A DNA stretch of 64,000 bases from Marivivens sp. LCG002. GTDB taxonomy: Bacteria > Pseudomonadota > Alphaproteobacteria > Rhodobacterales > Rhodobacteraceae. How positions within the stretch are numbered: the first letter of the stretch is position 1; the number at the start of each line of letters is the position of its first letter. Below the pieces are notes generated by a model, which had not been told where the DNA came from, made no database searches, and saw nothing but the letters and a program-made list of their open reading frames with translations. The position numbers and the translations under genes are program-made. The stretch is taken from assembly GCF_030264275.1 (NCBI RefSeq), contig NZ_CP127165.1, positions 546,001-610,000 on the forward strand. The letters are read 5' to 3'. Below, in pieces: positions 57,226 through 64,000 of the stretch.

Positions 57226-58391
57226 CAATCGGCTCCGAACAGATCGCGGGTAAAGACTTTGTCCGCCACATCGCGGATCTCGTCGGTGAGGCGGTTGGCG
57301 AGGATGATCTCGGCCTCGGCCTTGAAGGCGGCGAGGTCGCTCACCACGCGGGATTTGAAAAACTCGGGCTCGGTCAGCACGGGTTCATAGACGATGACCT
57401 CGATCCCCTTGGCCTTGATCCGCTTCATGATCCCTTGGATCGAGGATTGGCGGTAGTTGTCGGAGCCTGCCTTCATCACAAGGCGGTGGACCCCGACGAC
57501 TTTTGGTTTTCGCGCGATGATCTGGTCGGCGAGGAAATCCTTGCGGGTGCGGTTGGCATCGACAATCGCGCGGATGAGGTTTTGTGGCACCTCGGAGTAA
57601 TTCGCGAGGAGCTGCTTGGTGTCCTTGGGGAGGCAATAGCCGCCGTAGCCGAAGGAGGGGTTGTTGTAATGCGAACCGATCCGCGGATCGAGGCTCACCC
57701 CGTCGATGATTTGACGCGTGTCCATCCCGCCGGCCATGGCATAGCTGTCGAGCTCGTTGAAATAGGCGACGCGCATGGCGAGATAGGTGTTCGAGAAAAG
57801 CTTGATCGCCTCGGCTTCATCAGGGCCGGTAAAGAGCAGGGGCACATCCTTTTTGACCGCCCCTTCGAGGAGGAGATCGGCAAACCGGCGGGCCTCGCCG
57901 CTCTGGTCGCCGACGATGATACGGCTGGGATGGAGGTTGTCGTAAAGCGCACGTCCCTCGCGTAGGAACTCGGGCGAGAACATCACACGGTCGGTGTCGA
58001 GCCGCTCGCGGATGCCGCTGACAAAGCCGACGGGGACGGTGGATTTGACGACGATCGTCGCGCGCGGATTGAAGCGCAGCACAAAGCCGATCACGCTCTC
58101 GACGCTGGAGGTGTCGAAGTAGTTCGTCTCGGGATCATAGTTTGTGGGCGTCGCCACAATCACGAAATCGGCGGCGGAATAAGCGTCCTCGGGATCGGTC
58201 GTGGCCGAAAGGTTGAGCTCCTTGTTCGCCAAAAAATCCTCGAGCTCGGGATCGATGATCGGCGAGCGCCGCGCATTCACAGCATCCACACGCGCTTGCG
58301 AGATATCCGTCGCAACAACCTGATGGTTTTGGGCCAAAAGCGCTGCGTTGGACAATCCAACATAGCCAAGTCCTGCCACTGCGATCTTCAT
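57225..58391 (-). CDS. ugd: UDP-glucose 6-dehydrogenase
   Basis: 388 aa. NAD motif [25 protein letters not shown], and catalytic Cys in [16 protein letters not shown]. The compact 388-residue form of the BceC/Ugd type differs clearly from the WbpA homologue at 18443 in length and in this motif. It oxidises UDP-glucose to UDP-glucuronate and is coupled to the epimerase. The 200-bp region upstream is divergent with bioM. Confidence 0.92.
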   Translation of the reverse strand: MKIAVAGLGYVGLSNAALLAQNHQVVATDISQARVDAVNARRSPIIDPELEDFLANKELNLSATTDPEDAYSAADFVIVATPTNYDPETNYFDTSSVESVIGFVLRFNPRATIVVKSTVPVGFVSGIRERLDTDRVMFSPEFLREGRALYDNLHPSRIIVGDQSGEARRFADLLLEGAVKKDVPLLFTGPDEAEAIKLFSNTYLAMRVAYFNELDSYAMAGGMDTRQIIDGVSLDPRIGSHYNNPSFGYGGYCLPKDTKQLLANYSEVPQNLIRAIVDANRTRKDFLADQIIARKPKVVGVHRLVMKAGSDNYRQSSIQGIMKRIKAKGIEVIVYEPVLTEPEFFKSRVVSDLAAFKAEAEIILANRLTDEIRDVADKVFTRDLFGAD

Positions 58392-58594
58392 GTGGACACC
58401 TTTTCCGTCTGCTCGTCTTGTCGAACGGGTTCTGTGCCCGCCCTGATTGCCCCATGCGATAGCCTCTGGCTCGTGTCAGGTCCAAGAAAATCGCCTGTTC
58501 GCGGCTTGGATTTGTGCAATTGCTGCATTTGGGTCGCATTGATCTTGGGGGGGCTTCGACTTAGGTTGCCGCAAAGTTTCGTGCGGAGCCGTCA

Positions 58595-59329
58595 TTGACC
58601 CAACCCGAATTGATAGAGATTTCGATCCGCGATCTGGGGTATGAAGTCGAAGGCCGCAGCATTCTGACCTCTGTCGGGTTTTCGACCAAAGCGCGACGGA
58701 TCGGCGTCGTCGGGCGCAATGGCTCCGGCAAATCCACTCTGGCCAAACTCCTTTCGGGTCTTGAGGCCCCGACGCGGGGTCAGATCAGAGTTGGCGGCAT
58801 CGACCCCTTTGCCGACCGCGCCACGGCCATCGAGACCGTGGGCGTCTTGTTCCAGAACCCCGATCACCAGATCATTTTCCCGACCGTGATCGAAGAGCTG
58901 ATCTTTGGCCTGATCCAGATCGGGCGGCCCAAGGGTGCGGCCATCGAAGAGGCCCGCACACTCTTGCGGGATTTTGGCAAAGCCCATTGGGAAGAGGCCG
59001 CGACGCACACGCTATCGCAGGGGCAAAAACATCTTTTGTGCCTTATGGCGGTCGTCCTGATGAAGCCCAAGCTGATCATCCTTGATGAACCCTTTGCGGG
59101 GCTTGATCTTCCGACCAAGTTGCAGCTTGGTCGCTATCTGTCGAAGTTCGAAGGCCAGCTTCTGCACATCAGTCATGATCCTGCCGACATCCGCGATTAT
59201 GACGAGGTGCTGTGGATCGACGGTGGAACGCTGCGCCACAAGGGACCGACGGGTGAAACGCTTGCCCTTTATCTTGAGGCAATGACAGAGCTTGGGGCTT
59301 CGGATGATATCGCTGACCTCTCCCGTTAG
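58595..59329 (+). CDS. bioM: Biotin ECF transporter ATPase BioM
   Basis: 244 aa with a TTG start at 58595 after GCGGAG. ABC ATPase: Walker A GRNGSGKSTLAKLL, signature-like LSQGQKHLLCLM, Walker B LIILDEPFAGLDLP, and the His loop LLHISHD. Similar in order to CbiO/EcfA. It overlaps the bioN start by 26 bp; bioN and bioY follow, so it energises biotin uptake. Confidence 0.9.
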   Translation: MTQPELIEISIRDLGYEVEGRSILTSVGFSTKARRIGVVGRNGSGKSTLAKLLSGLEAPTRGQIRVGGIDPFADRATAIETVGVLFQNPDHQIIFPTVIEELIFGLIQIGRPKGAAIEEARTLLRDFGKAHWEEAATHTLSQGQKHLLCLMAVVLMKPKLIILDEPFAGLDLPTKLQLGRYLSKFEGQLLHISHDPADIRDYDEVLWIDGGTLRHKGPTGETLALYLEAMTELGASDDIADLSR

Positions 59330-59921
59330 AACCCGTGCCCATGATTGGCCTGCGGGGGCAAAGCTTGTCGGGCTGTGTGTGGCAAGCGTTCTGCTCTTTT
59401 CGTTTGAGTCTCCCTTGGCGCAACTTGTGGCCCTTGTGGTCACAGGCCTGCTTTATGCGCTTGGAGGAGGGGTTTTCTCGCGCACGGGGGTCAAACGGCT
59501 TTGGGTGCTTTGGCCTTTTGTTCTTGTCGTCGCGGTCTGGCATCTTGTCACAGGCGAGATGCAAAGTGGCGTTGTGATCCTTATGCGGATGATCACAAGC
59601 GTCGCTTTGGCGAACCTTGTCACCATGACCACGCGGCTGACCGATATGATCGAGGTGCTCAGGCGGCTCATGACCCCGCTGAGGGCGCTCGGGATCAACA
59701 CCCGCGCCATCGAGATCGCCATCGCCATGGTCATCCGTCTCGTTCCCACTTTGATACTCAAGGGCCGTCACGTCGTCGATGCATGGCGCGCGCGATCCAA
59801 ATCGAAGGGCAACTGGAGGGTTGTCTTGCCGCTTGCGATCATGGCAATTGACGACGCAGATGATATGGCAGCAGCACTCAAGGCCCGTGGCGGGCTGGTG
59901 TCGCGGTCGGGGAGAGACTGA
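59304..59921 (+). CDS. bioN: Biotin ECF transporter membrane component BioN
   Basis: 205 aa, 4-5 membrane segments (for example LVGLCVASVLLFSF and LVALVVTGLLYALGG). The C-terminal coupling region contains AWRARSKSKG, matching the Ala-Arg-Ser coupling motif of CbiQ/EcfT proteins. ATG at 59304 inside the end of bioM; an upstream TTG at 59292 is less likely. It couples BioM to BioY. Confidence 0.9.
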   Translation: MISLTSPVRTRAHDWPAGAKLVGLCVASVLLFSFESPLAQLVALVVTGLLYALGGGVFSRTGVKRLWVLWPFVLVVAVWHLVTGEMQSGVVILMRMITSVALANLVTMTTRLTDMIEVLRRLMTPLRALGINTRAIEIAIAMVIRLVPTLILKGRHVVDAWRARSKSKGNWRVVLPLAIMAIDDADDMAAALKARGGLVSRSGRD

Positions 59922-59922
59922 T

Positions 59923-60468
59923 TTGGAAAAGAATGTAACACTCGTCGCGCTGTTCGCAGCGCTCATCGCGGTCTTGGGACTTGTGCCCCAGATCATGCTT
60001 GGTTTCGGCGTGCCGATCACGGCGCAAAGCCTTGGGGTGATGCTCTGCGGGACAGTGCTCGGGGCCAAGCGCGGCGGTCTTGCCGTGTTGCTCTTTGTGG
60101 TGCTGGTGGCGCTCGGTCTGCCGCTTTTGTCGGGCGGTCGCGGTGGTCTTGGCGTTTTCTCCGCACCCTCGGCAGGTTTTGTTATCGGCTTTCCCTTTGC
60201 CGCATTCGTAACGGGCCTCGTGACCGAAAGGCTCCGCTCGGGGAACCTTGCTCTGGTTGCGGGCGCGGCCTCGATCGTGGGCTGTGTCGTGGTCCTCTAT
60301 GCCTTCGGGATCGTCGGCTTCTCGCTTATCGCGCAAAAGACATTGGCCGAGGCGACGATGGTCATGGGCGTCTTTATCCCTGGTGATTTGATCAAGGCGA
60401 TCATCGCAGGCGTTTTGACCGCAACGCTCTACAAAGCGCGCCCTGCAAGCGTGCTCTCGCGGGCATGA
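59923..60468 (+). CDS. bioY: Biotin-binding transporter component BioY
   Basis: 181 aa with a TTG start at 59923, one base after the bioN stop and 8 bases after GGGGAGAG. About six membrane segments. The characteristic GGRGGLGVFSAPSAGFVIGFP stretch is the BioY signature. It binds biotin in the membrane. The stop overlaps the nitroreductase start by 4 bp, so all four genes form one operon. Confidence 0.93.
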   Translation: MEKNVTLVALFAALIAVLGLVPQIMLGFGVPITAQSLGVMLCGTVLGAKRGGLAVLLFVVLVALGLPLLSGGRGGLGVFSAPSAGFVIGFPFAAFVTGLVTERLRSGNLALVAGAASIVGCVVVLYAFGIVGFSLIAQKTLAEATMVMGVFIPGDLIKAIIAGVLTATLYKARPASVLSRA

Positions 60469-61145
60469 GCCCGTCGCCGCTCGAAAAACTGCTCGAGGAG
60501 CGGCATTCGGTTCGTGCCTTTACCAAAGAGCCCGTGGCGCGAGCCGATCTTGAACGCATGCTTCGCGCGGCGCGGCGTGCCCCGAGCGGTGCGAACCTTC
60601 AGCCCGGGCATTTCCATGTGCTGACGGGCAAGGCGCTCGAACAGCTTTCCGCTGCCTTTGCGCAAGCGATTGCGCAGGATGTGCCCCATGTTCAGGAATA
60701 CAGCTATTTCCCGAACCCGATGCCCGCAGATCGCAAGGCGCGGCAACGTGCGGCAGGATTTGCTCTCTATGACGCGCTCGGCATCGACAAACGCGACCTC
60801 GAAGGTCGCCGTCGCCAATTCGAGCTGAACTATCGGTTCTTTGATGCGCCCGTCGGCATCGTGGTGACGATTGACCGCAACATGGGGGCGGGGTGCTTTA
60901 TAGACCTCGGCATGTCACTCATGGCGCTTTTTCTTGCGGCGAAAGAGCTTGGATACGGCGCAACAGGGATCGGCGCGCTTGCCAATTACGGTCCGACCGC
61001 GCTCGAGGCTTTGGGATTGGGCGAGGATCAGCTTGTGGTGTGCGGCATTGCCATCGGTCGCGAAGATACGGGTCATCCCGTCAACGGCTTCCGAACCGAG
61101 CGCGACGAACTCAGCACCTTCGCCACGTTTCGGGGCTTTGACTAA
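60465..61145 (+). CDS. Nitroreductase-family flavoprotein
   Basis: 226 aa. FMN-binding RHSVRAFTKEPV at the start, RRAPSGANLQPGHFHV (the second FMN loop), and GYGATGIGALANYGP near the end, typical of NfnB/NfsB-like nitroreductases. The last gene of bioM-bioN-bioY-nitroreductase. What it reduces in connection with biotin is unknown. Convergent with the thiolase by a 4-bp stop overlap. Confidence 0.85.
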   Translation: MSPSPLEKLLEERHSVRAFTKEPVARADLERMLRAARRAPSGANLQPGHFHVLTGKALEQLSAAFAQAIAQDVPHVQEYSYFPNPMPADRKARQRAAGFALYDALGIDKRDLEGRRRQFELNYRFFDAPVGIVVTIDRNMGAGCFIDLGMSLMALFLAAKELGYGATGIGALANYGPTALEALGLGEDQLVVCGIAIGREDTGHPVNGFRTERDELSTFATFRGFD

Positions 61146-62233
61146 CGCTCGACCAAAAGCGCAGTGCCAAGGCCGCCCGCCGCGGCAATCGCGGCCAAGC
61201 CCTTTTCACCCTGTTCCAGATCATGGAAAAGCCGCACCGCAAGGATCGCGCCCGAGGCCCCGATGGGATGCCCGCGCGCCAAAGCGCCGCCGTTTCGGTT
61301 GACGCACTCTTGCGGCAATCCTGCCCCTTGGATGCAGGCGATGGCCTGAACCGCATAGGCCTCCATGATTTCGGCGCGGTCGATCTGGTCGGGTCGCAAT
61401 CCCGTTTCGGTCAGCAGGCGTTCGATCGCCGCAACAGGGGCAAGTCCGGGAAGGTCGGGCCGCCCGCCGATTGTCAGTCCTTTGGTGATCCGCATGCCGC
61501 CGAGCCCGAGCGCAGCCGCCCGCGCCTCGGACATGACAAGACAAAAGGCCGCCGCATCCGCAGCAACGGCCGTGTTCGCGGCGGTGATGGTGCCGTCAAT
61601 GACCTTGGCGCGTCTGCAATGGGCTTGGCTCAAGTCGCGGGCAAAGGGGTCGCGCTCTTGTCCCGCAATCGCGACGATCTCCTTGCACGGGTTTGAGGCG
61701 AGTGCCTTGGCATGGCTTTGAACCGCATAAAGGTCCTGATCCTCGCGGGAAATGCCAAGCTCTTGGGCCAAGGCCTCGGCGGCGGTGGCCATCATCGGGT
61801 CGCGATCCGTCCACGGGGTAAAGGGTGCTTGGTCATAGGGTTCGGGGGGACGGCCATCTGCGAACACACGCGAGCGAAGCGGGCGACGGGAATAGCTTTC
61901 CACCCCGCCCGCGATGACAATGTCATGCAGTCCCGCGCGGATCATCGCATCAGCCAGCAAAAGCGCATCGAGCCCGCCTGCGCATTGTCTGTCGATGCTT
62001 AATCCCGCAACGGTCTCGGGAAGCCCTGCCGCAAGAGCAACCCGACGTGCAGGATTGCCGCCTTCGCCAATGGCGTTCGCAACGATGATCTCACCGACCT
62101 GATCCGTAGAAAGGCCAGCGTCGTGCAGGAGCCGCGCAATCACGGGGGCGGCGAGGTCATGGACGTCGTATGCGGCGAATGCCCCGCCGCGCGGGACAAC
62201 AGCCGTGCGATATGCCGAAACGATGACGCTCAT
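61142..62233 (-). CDS. Thiolase-family protein (YhfS-like), second Cys missing
   Basis: 363 aa. Thiolase fold with nucleophile Cys in DRQCAGGLDALLLADAMI (near residue 84) and the His of NGGALARGHPIGASG. In ordinary thiolases the C-terminal region has CxGGG with the second catalytic Cys; here it reads AIAAAGGLGTALL with Ala instead. Condensing/thiolytic chemistry may therefore be altered. The start overlaps the acyl-CoA ligase stop by 4 bp. In Bacillus, bioY-ligase-thiolase (yhfU-T-S) is a biotin-controlled unit, so a role near pimeloyl/biotin metabolism is inferred. Confidence 0.82.
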   Translation of the reverse strand: MSVIVSAYRTAVVPRGGAFAAYDVHDLAAPVIARLLHDAGLSTDQVGEIIVANAIGEGGNPARRVALAAGLPETVAGLSIDRQCAGGLDALLLADAMIRAGLHDIVIAGGVESYSRRPLRSRVFADGRPPEPYDQAPFTPWTDRDPMMATAAEALAQELGISREDQDLYAVQSHAKALASNPCKEIVAIAGQERDPFARDLSQAHCRRAKVIDGTITAANTAVAADAAAFCLVMSEARAAALGLGGMRITKGLTIGGRPDLPGLAPVAAIERLLTETGLRPDQIDRAEIMEAYAVQAIACIQGAGLPQECVNRNGGALARGHPIGASGAILAVRLFHDLEQGEKGLAAIAAAGGLGTALLVER

Positions 62234-63294
62234 AACTGGTCCTTAGCCCAAATCGTAAGGGCGGCGAGATCGGGTTTACCTGACCCCAGCAATGGAAAGC
62301 TCGGATGGAACAAGAAACGCTTTGGCCGCGCAACGGGCGGCAAACCGTCCCGCGCGGCGCTTTGAAGTTCCGCAAGGAGGTCGGGATCGGGGGCCCCTTC
62401 GATCACCGCGATGATGCTATGGCCGCGCATCGCATCAAGTGCCGTGACCGCCGCCACGAGCCGGCCCCCCGAAGCAAAAGCAAGGACGGCTTCGATGTCT
62501 TCGGGAAAGACGTTCGTGTCGGCGACCGTCACCATGCGGGATTTCCTGCCCAAGAGGAAAAGATAGCCCTCTCTCATCTCGGCCATTTCCCCGATGCTCA
62601 GAAACCCGTCCCGCCATCGTGTGTCGGGTGCCTCTCCTTGGGCGTAACCGTCAAAGAGATAGGGGCTTTTCACCCAAAGTTCGCCGCCTTCGAGGTTGAT
62701 CTCGACCTCTGGATAGGGACGCCCGACAGCGCCTTGGGGCGTGTTCATGTCGGAAAGTGTAATGAAACTCGTCTCTGCGGCCCCGAAAAACTCGTAGAAG
62801 GTTGCATTTGGGAAAAGGTCTTGCGTCATCGCTTGTGTGTGCGGATCAAGCCGACCGCCACCGCAGAGGATCAGCCGCAGAGCGGGGATCGGTTCCGAGC
62901 GGTCCCGTGCCAAAAGCCTGAGCTGGGTGGGCGTGGCATAAAGCACCGTCGCCGAATGGTCCGATAAAGCGCTTTTCTGCGCGTGGACCCCGAGCCCGCC
63001 CAAGGCCAGGACGTCGGCCCCGAGATGTAGTGCCTCGCTCACCGCATAAAGAGAGAGCGATGTCTCGAACCCGCCGAGCACCGCATAGGTGTCGTCTGGC
63101 TCAAGATCGAACAGGGTGCGGTTCGCCTCGAAACTTGCGATCCAGCTCGCCGCGCTTCGCTTGATCACTTTGGGATGTCCGCTTGTGCCCGACGTGCGCA
63201 CCAACAGATGATCCATTCCCGCCAAAGCGGAAACGGGCGCAATGTCGCCGATCAAAATACGGCTGTGCACGGAATGCTGGAAAACGAGACCCAT
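62230..63294 (-). CDS. Short AMP-binding acyl-CoA ligase (YhfT-like)
   Basis: 354 aa, about 150 residues shorter than usual acyl-CoA ligases, starting near the ATP-grip motif VRTSGTSGHPKVIKRS. Then YEFFGAAET (A5 motif), GRPYPEVEINL, FLSIGEMAEM with the adenylate Asp-like position replaced by Glu, and a C-terminal catalytic-type GSGKPDLAAL lysine. AAAGGA lies 5 bp before the ATG at 63294, so the short form looks real, not a frame error. Coupled to the thiolase. Confidence 0.78.
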   Translation of the reverse strand: MGLVFQHSVHSRILIGDIAPVSALAGMDHLLVRTSGTSGHPKVIKRSAASWIASFEANRTLFDLEPDDTYAVLGGFETSLSLYAVSEALHLGADVLALGGLGVHAQKSALSDHSATVLYATPTQLRLLARDRSEPIPALRLILCGGGRLDPHTQAMTQDLFPNATFYEFFGAAETSFITLSDMNTPQGAVGRPYPEVEINLEGGELWVKSPYLFDGYAQGEAPDTRWRDGFLSIGEMAEMREGYLFLLGRKSRMVTVADTNVFPEDIEAVLAFASGGRLVAAVTALDAMRGHSIIAVIEGAPDPDLLAELQSAARDGLPPVARPKRFLFHPSFPLLGSGKPDLAALTIWAKDQL

Positions 63295-63390
63295 GGCGTC
63301 CTTTGGAAAAAGTTGTGCAAGTATATGCAATTCGGGTGAACATCCAATGCCGCCTGAGCTAGAGTGCCGAAAAAGCAAAAAGGCCCCCGT

Positions 63391-64000
63391 TTGAAAATCG
63401 CCGTTGTCGCCACCAATAGCTGGTATCTCTGGAATTTCCGCAAAGAGACGCTTGTTGCGCTGCGCGAAGCGGGGCACGAGGTGATTTGTTTTTGCGGCAA
63501 TCGCGATTACTTCGAACGGCTCTCGCGTCTTGGGGTTGAGGTTCGGAATGTGGAATTCGGTCCAAGGCGGGTCAGGATCGGAACGCTTTGGCAAACACAA
63601 AGAGCGCTGCGGTCCCAACTGGACGATTTCGGGCCTGATGTCGTTCTGGGATTTACCTTGCTCGCCAATGTGCACGTCGGGCTTTGGGGTCCCAAAGCAA
63701 GCCGCTGGATTGCGGTAATCGCGGGGCAGGGCGCTTTGGCCCAATATGGCGCACTGCGCCAAAGGCTCACCCTCGGGCTTCTTCGGCCTATGATGCAAAA
63801 GGCCTCCGCTGTCGTGTTCCAGAACGAGGTCGATCTTGCCGAATGGACCGATGCAGGTCTGGTGCCGCCCAACCGCGCGCATCTTGTGGCGGGATCGGGC
63901 GTCGATCTTGCTGCTTGGCGTCCCGTGCATCCTGCCGAAGGCCCGATCAACGTCCTTTGTCACGCAAGGCTTTTGCGGGCCAAGGGCATCGGGCATTTCC
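63391..64000 (+). CDS. Glycosyltransferase, GT4-like (3' partial, TTG start)
   Basis: The frame begins at a TTG (63391) after AAAAAGG and stays open to the window end, 203 codons. It begins LKIAVVATNSWYLWNFRKE, then ALREAGHEVICF, DVVLGFTLLANVHVGLWG, and VIAGQGALAQYGAL. VVFQNEVDLAEWTDAGLVP, AHLVAGSGVDLAAWRPV and NVLCHARLLRAKGIG lie at the donor-domain start. This is the order of WbpX/PglA-like GT4 enzymes. It has no ATG, which is why simple searches for ATG frames miss it. Divergent from the ligase. Confidence 0.8.
   Translation, partial: MKIAVVATNSWYLWNFRKETLVALREAGHEVICFCGNRDYFERLSRLGVEVRNVEFGPRRVRIGTLWQTQRALRSQLDDFGPDVVLGFTLLANVHVGLWGPKASRWIAVIAGQGALAQYGALRQRLTLGLLRPMMQKASAVVFQNEVDLAEWTDAGLVPPNRAHLVAGSGVDLAAWRPVHPAEGPINVLCHARLLRAKGIGHF

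Noticed and set aside
58392-58594. Search for a BioR-type site (TTAT..ATAA) upstream of bioM
   Set aside because: No such palindrome is visible in the interval, so biotin regulation is not claimed from a site.

Overview
The window looks like the chromosome of an alphaproteobacterium of the Rhodobacteraceae/Roseobacter group. The grounds are high GC flanks, a SAM/SAH-type riboswitch in front of metK, a fused cysNC, a BioMNY biotin transporter, and a secreted RTX protein. No rRNA, tRNA or CRISPR array was seen. Gene ends and starts were judged by eye from frames, ribosome binding sites and known family starts.

Left flank (1-11.4 kb, GC rich): the 3' part of an RTX glycosidase with an unusual C-terminal CFI-box tail, a small cytochrome c, an AT-rich membrane gene of unknown function downstream of rimO, a large right-handed beta-helix (pectate-lyase-like) protein, and the divergent katG/oxyR peroxide-defence pair. 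An IS5-family element (11604-12435) with a nonsense mutation in its second frame marks the border.

Central island (12.4-38.9 kb, visibly AT-richer): a surface-polysaccharide locus. It holds an LpxD-like acyltransferase, two GT4 glycosyltransferases, a PIG-L deacetylase, a GNAT enzyme, a polysaccharide deacetylase, WbpA/B/D/E homologues for UDP-2,3-diacetamido-glucuronic acid, a phosphoglycosyl transferase, a methyltransferase, a second sugar aminotransferase and a two-gene TPP-dependent E1 pair. It also holds a Wzx-like flippase, a Wzy-like polymerase, a fused class II glutaminase/WbpG-type amidotransferase, a co-polymerase whose kinase domain lacks a P-loop, a Wza-like exporter and a WbpM/CapD-type 4,6-dehydratase. 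Together they can make, flip, polymerise and export a glycan rich in amino, amidino or acylated sugars by a Wzx/Wzy-type route.

Right flank (39-64 kb, GC rich): metK-ahcY, cysNC-cysD, a LuxR-type regulator, a 4-TM protein plus cupin facing a LysR regulator, and a myo-inositol-type catabolic cluster (aldolase-iolB-iolC divergent from two Gfo/Idh oxidoreductases and an IolE-like enzyme) with a LacI regulator and a palindromic operator. Then come a tandem dual-domain phosphatase, a UDP-glucuronate epimerase with UDP-glucose dehydrogenase, and bioM-bioN-bioY with a nitroreductase. The region ends with a short acyl-CoA ligase plus thiolase and the start of another glycosyltransferase that runs off the end.
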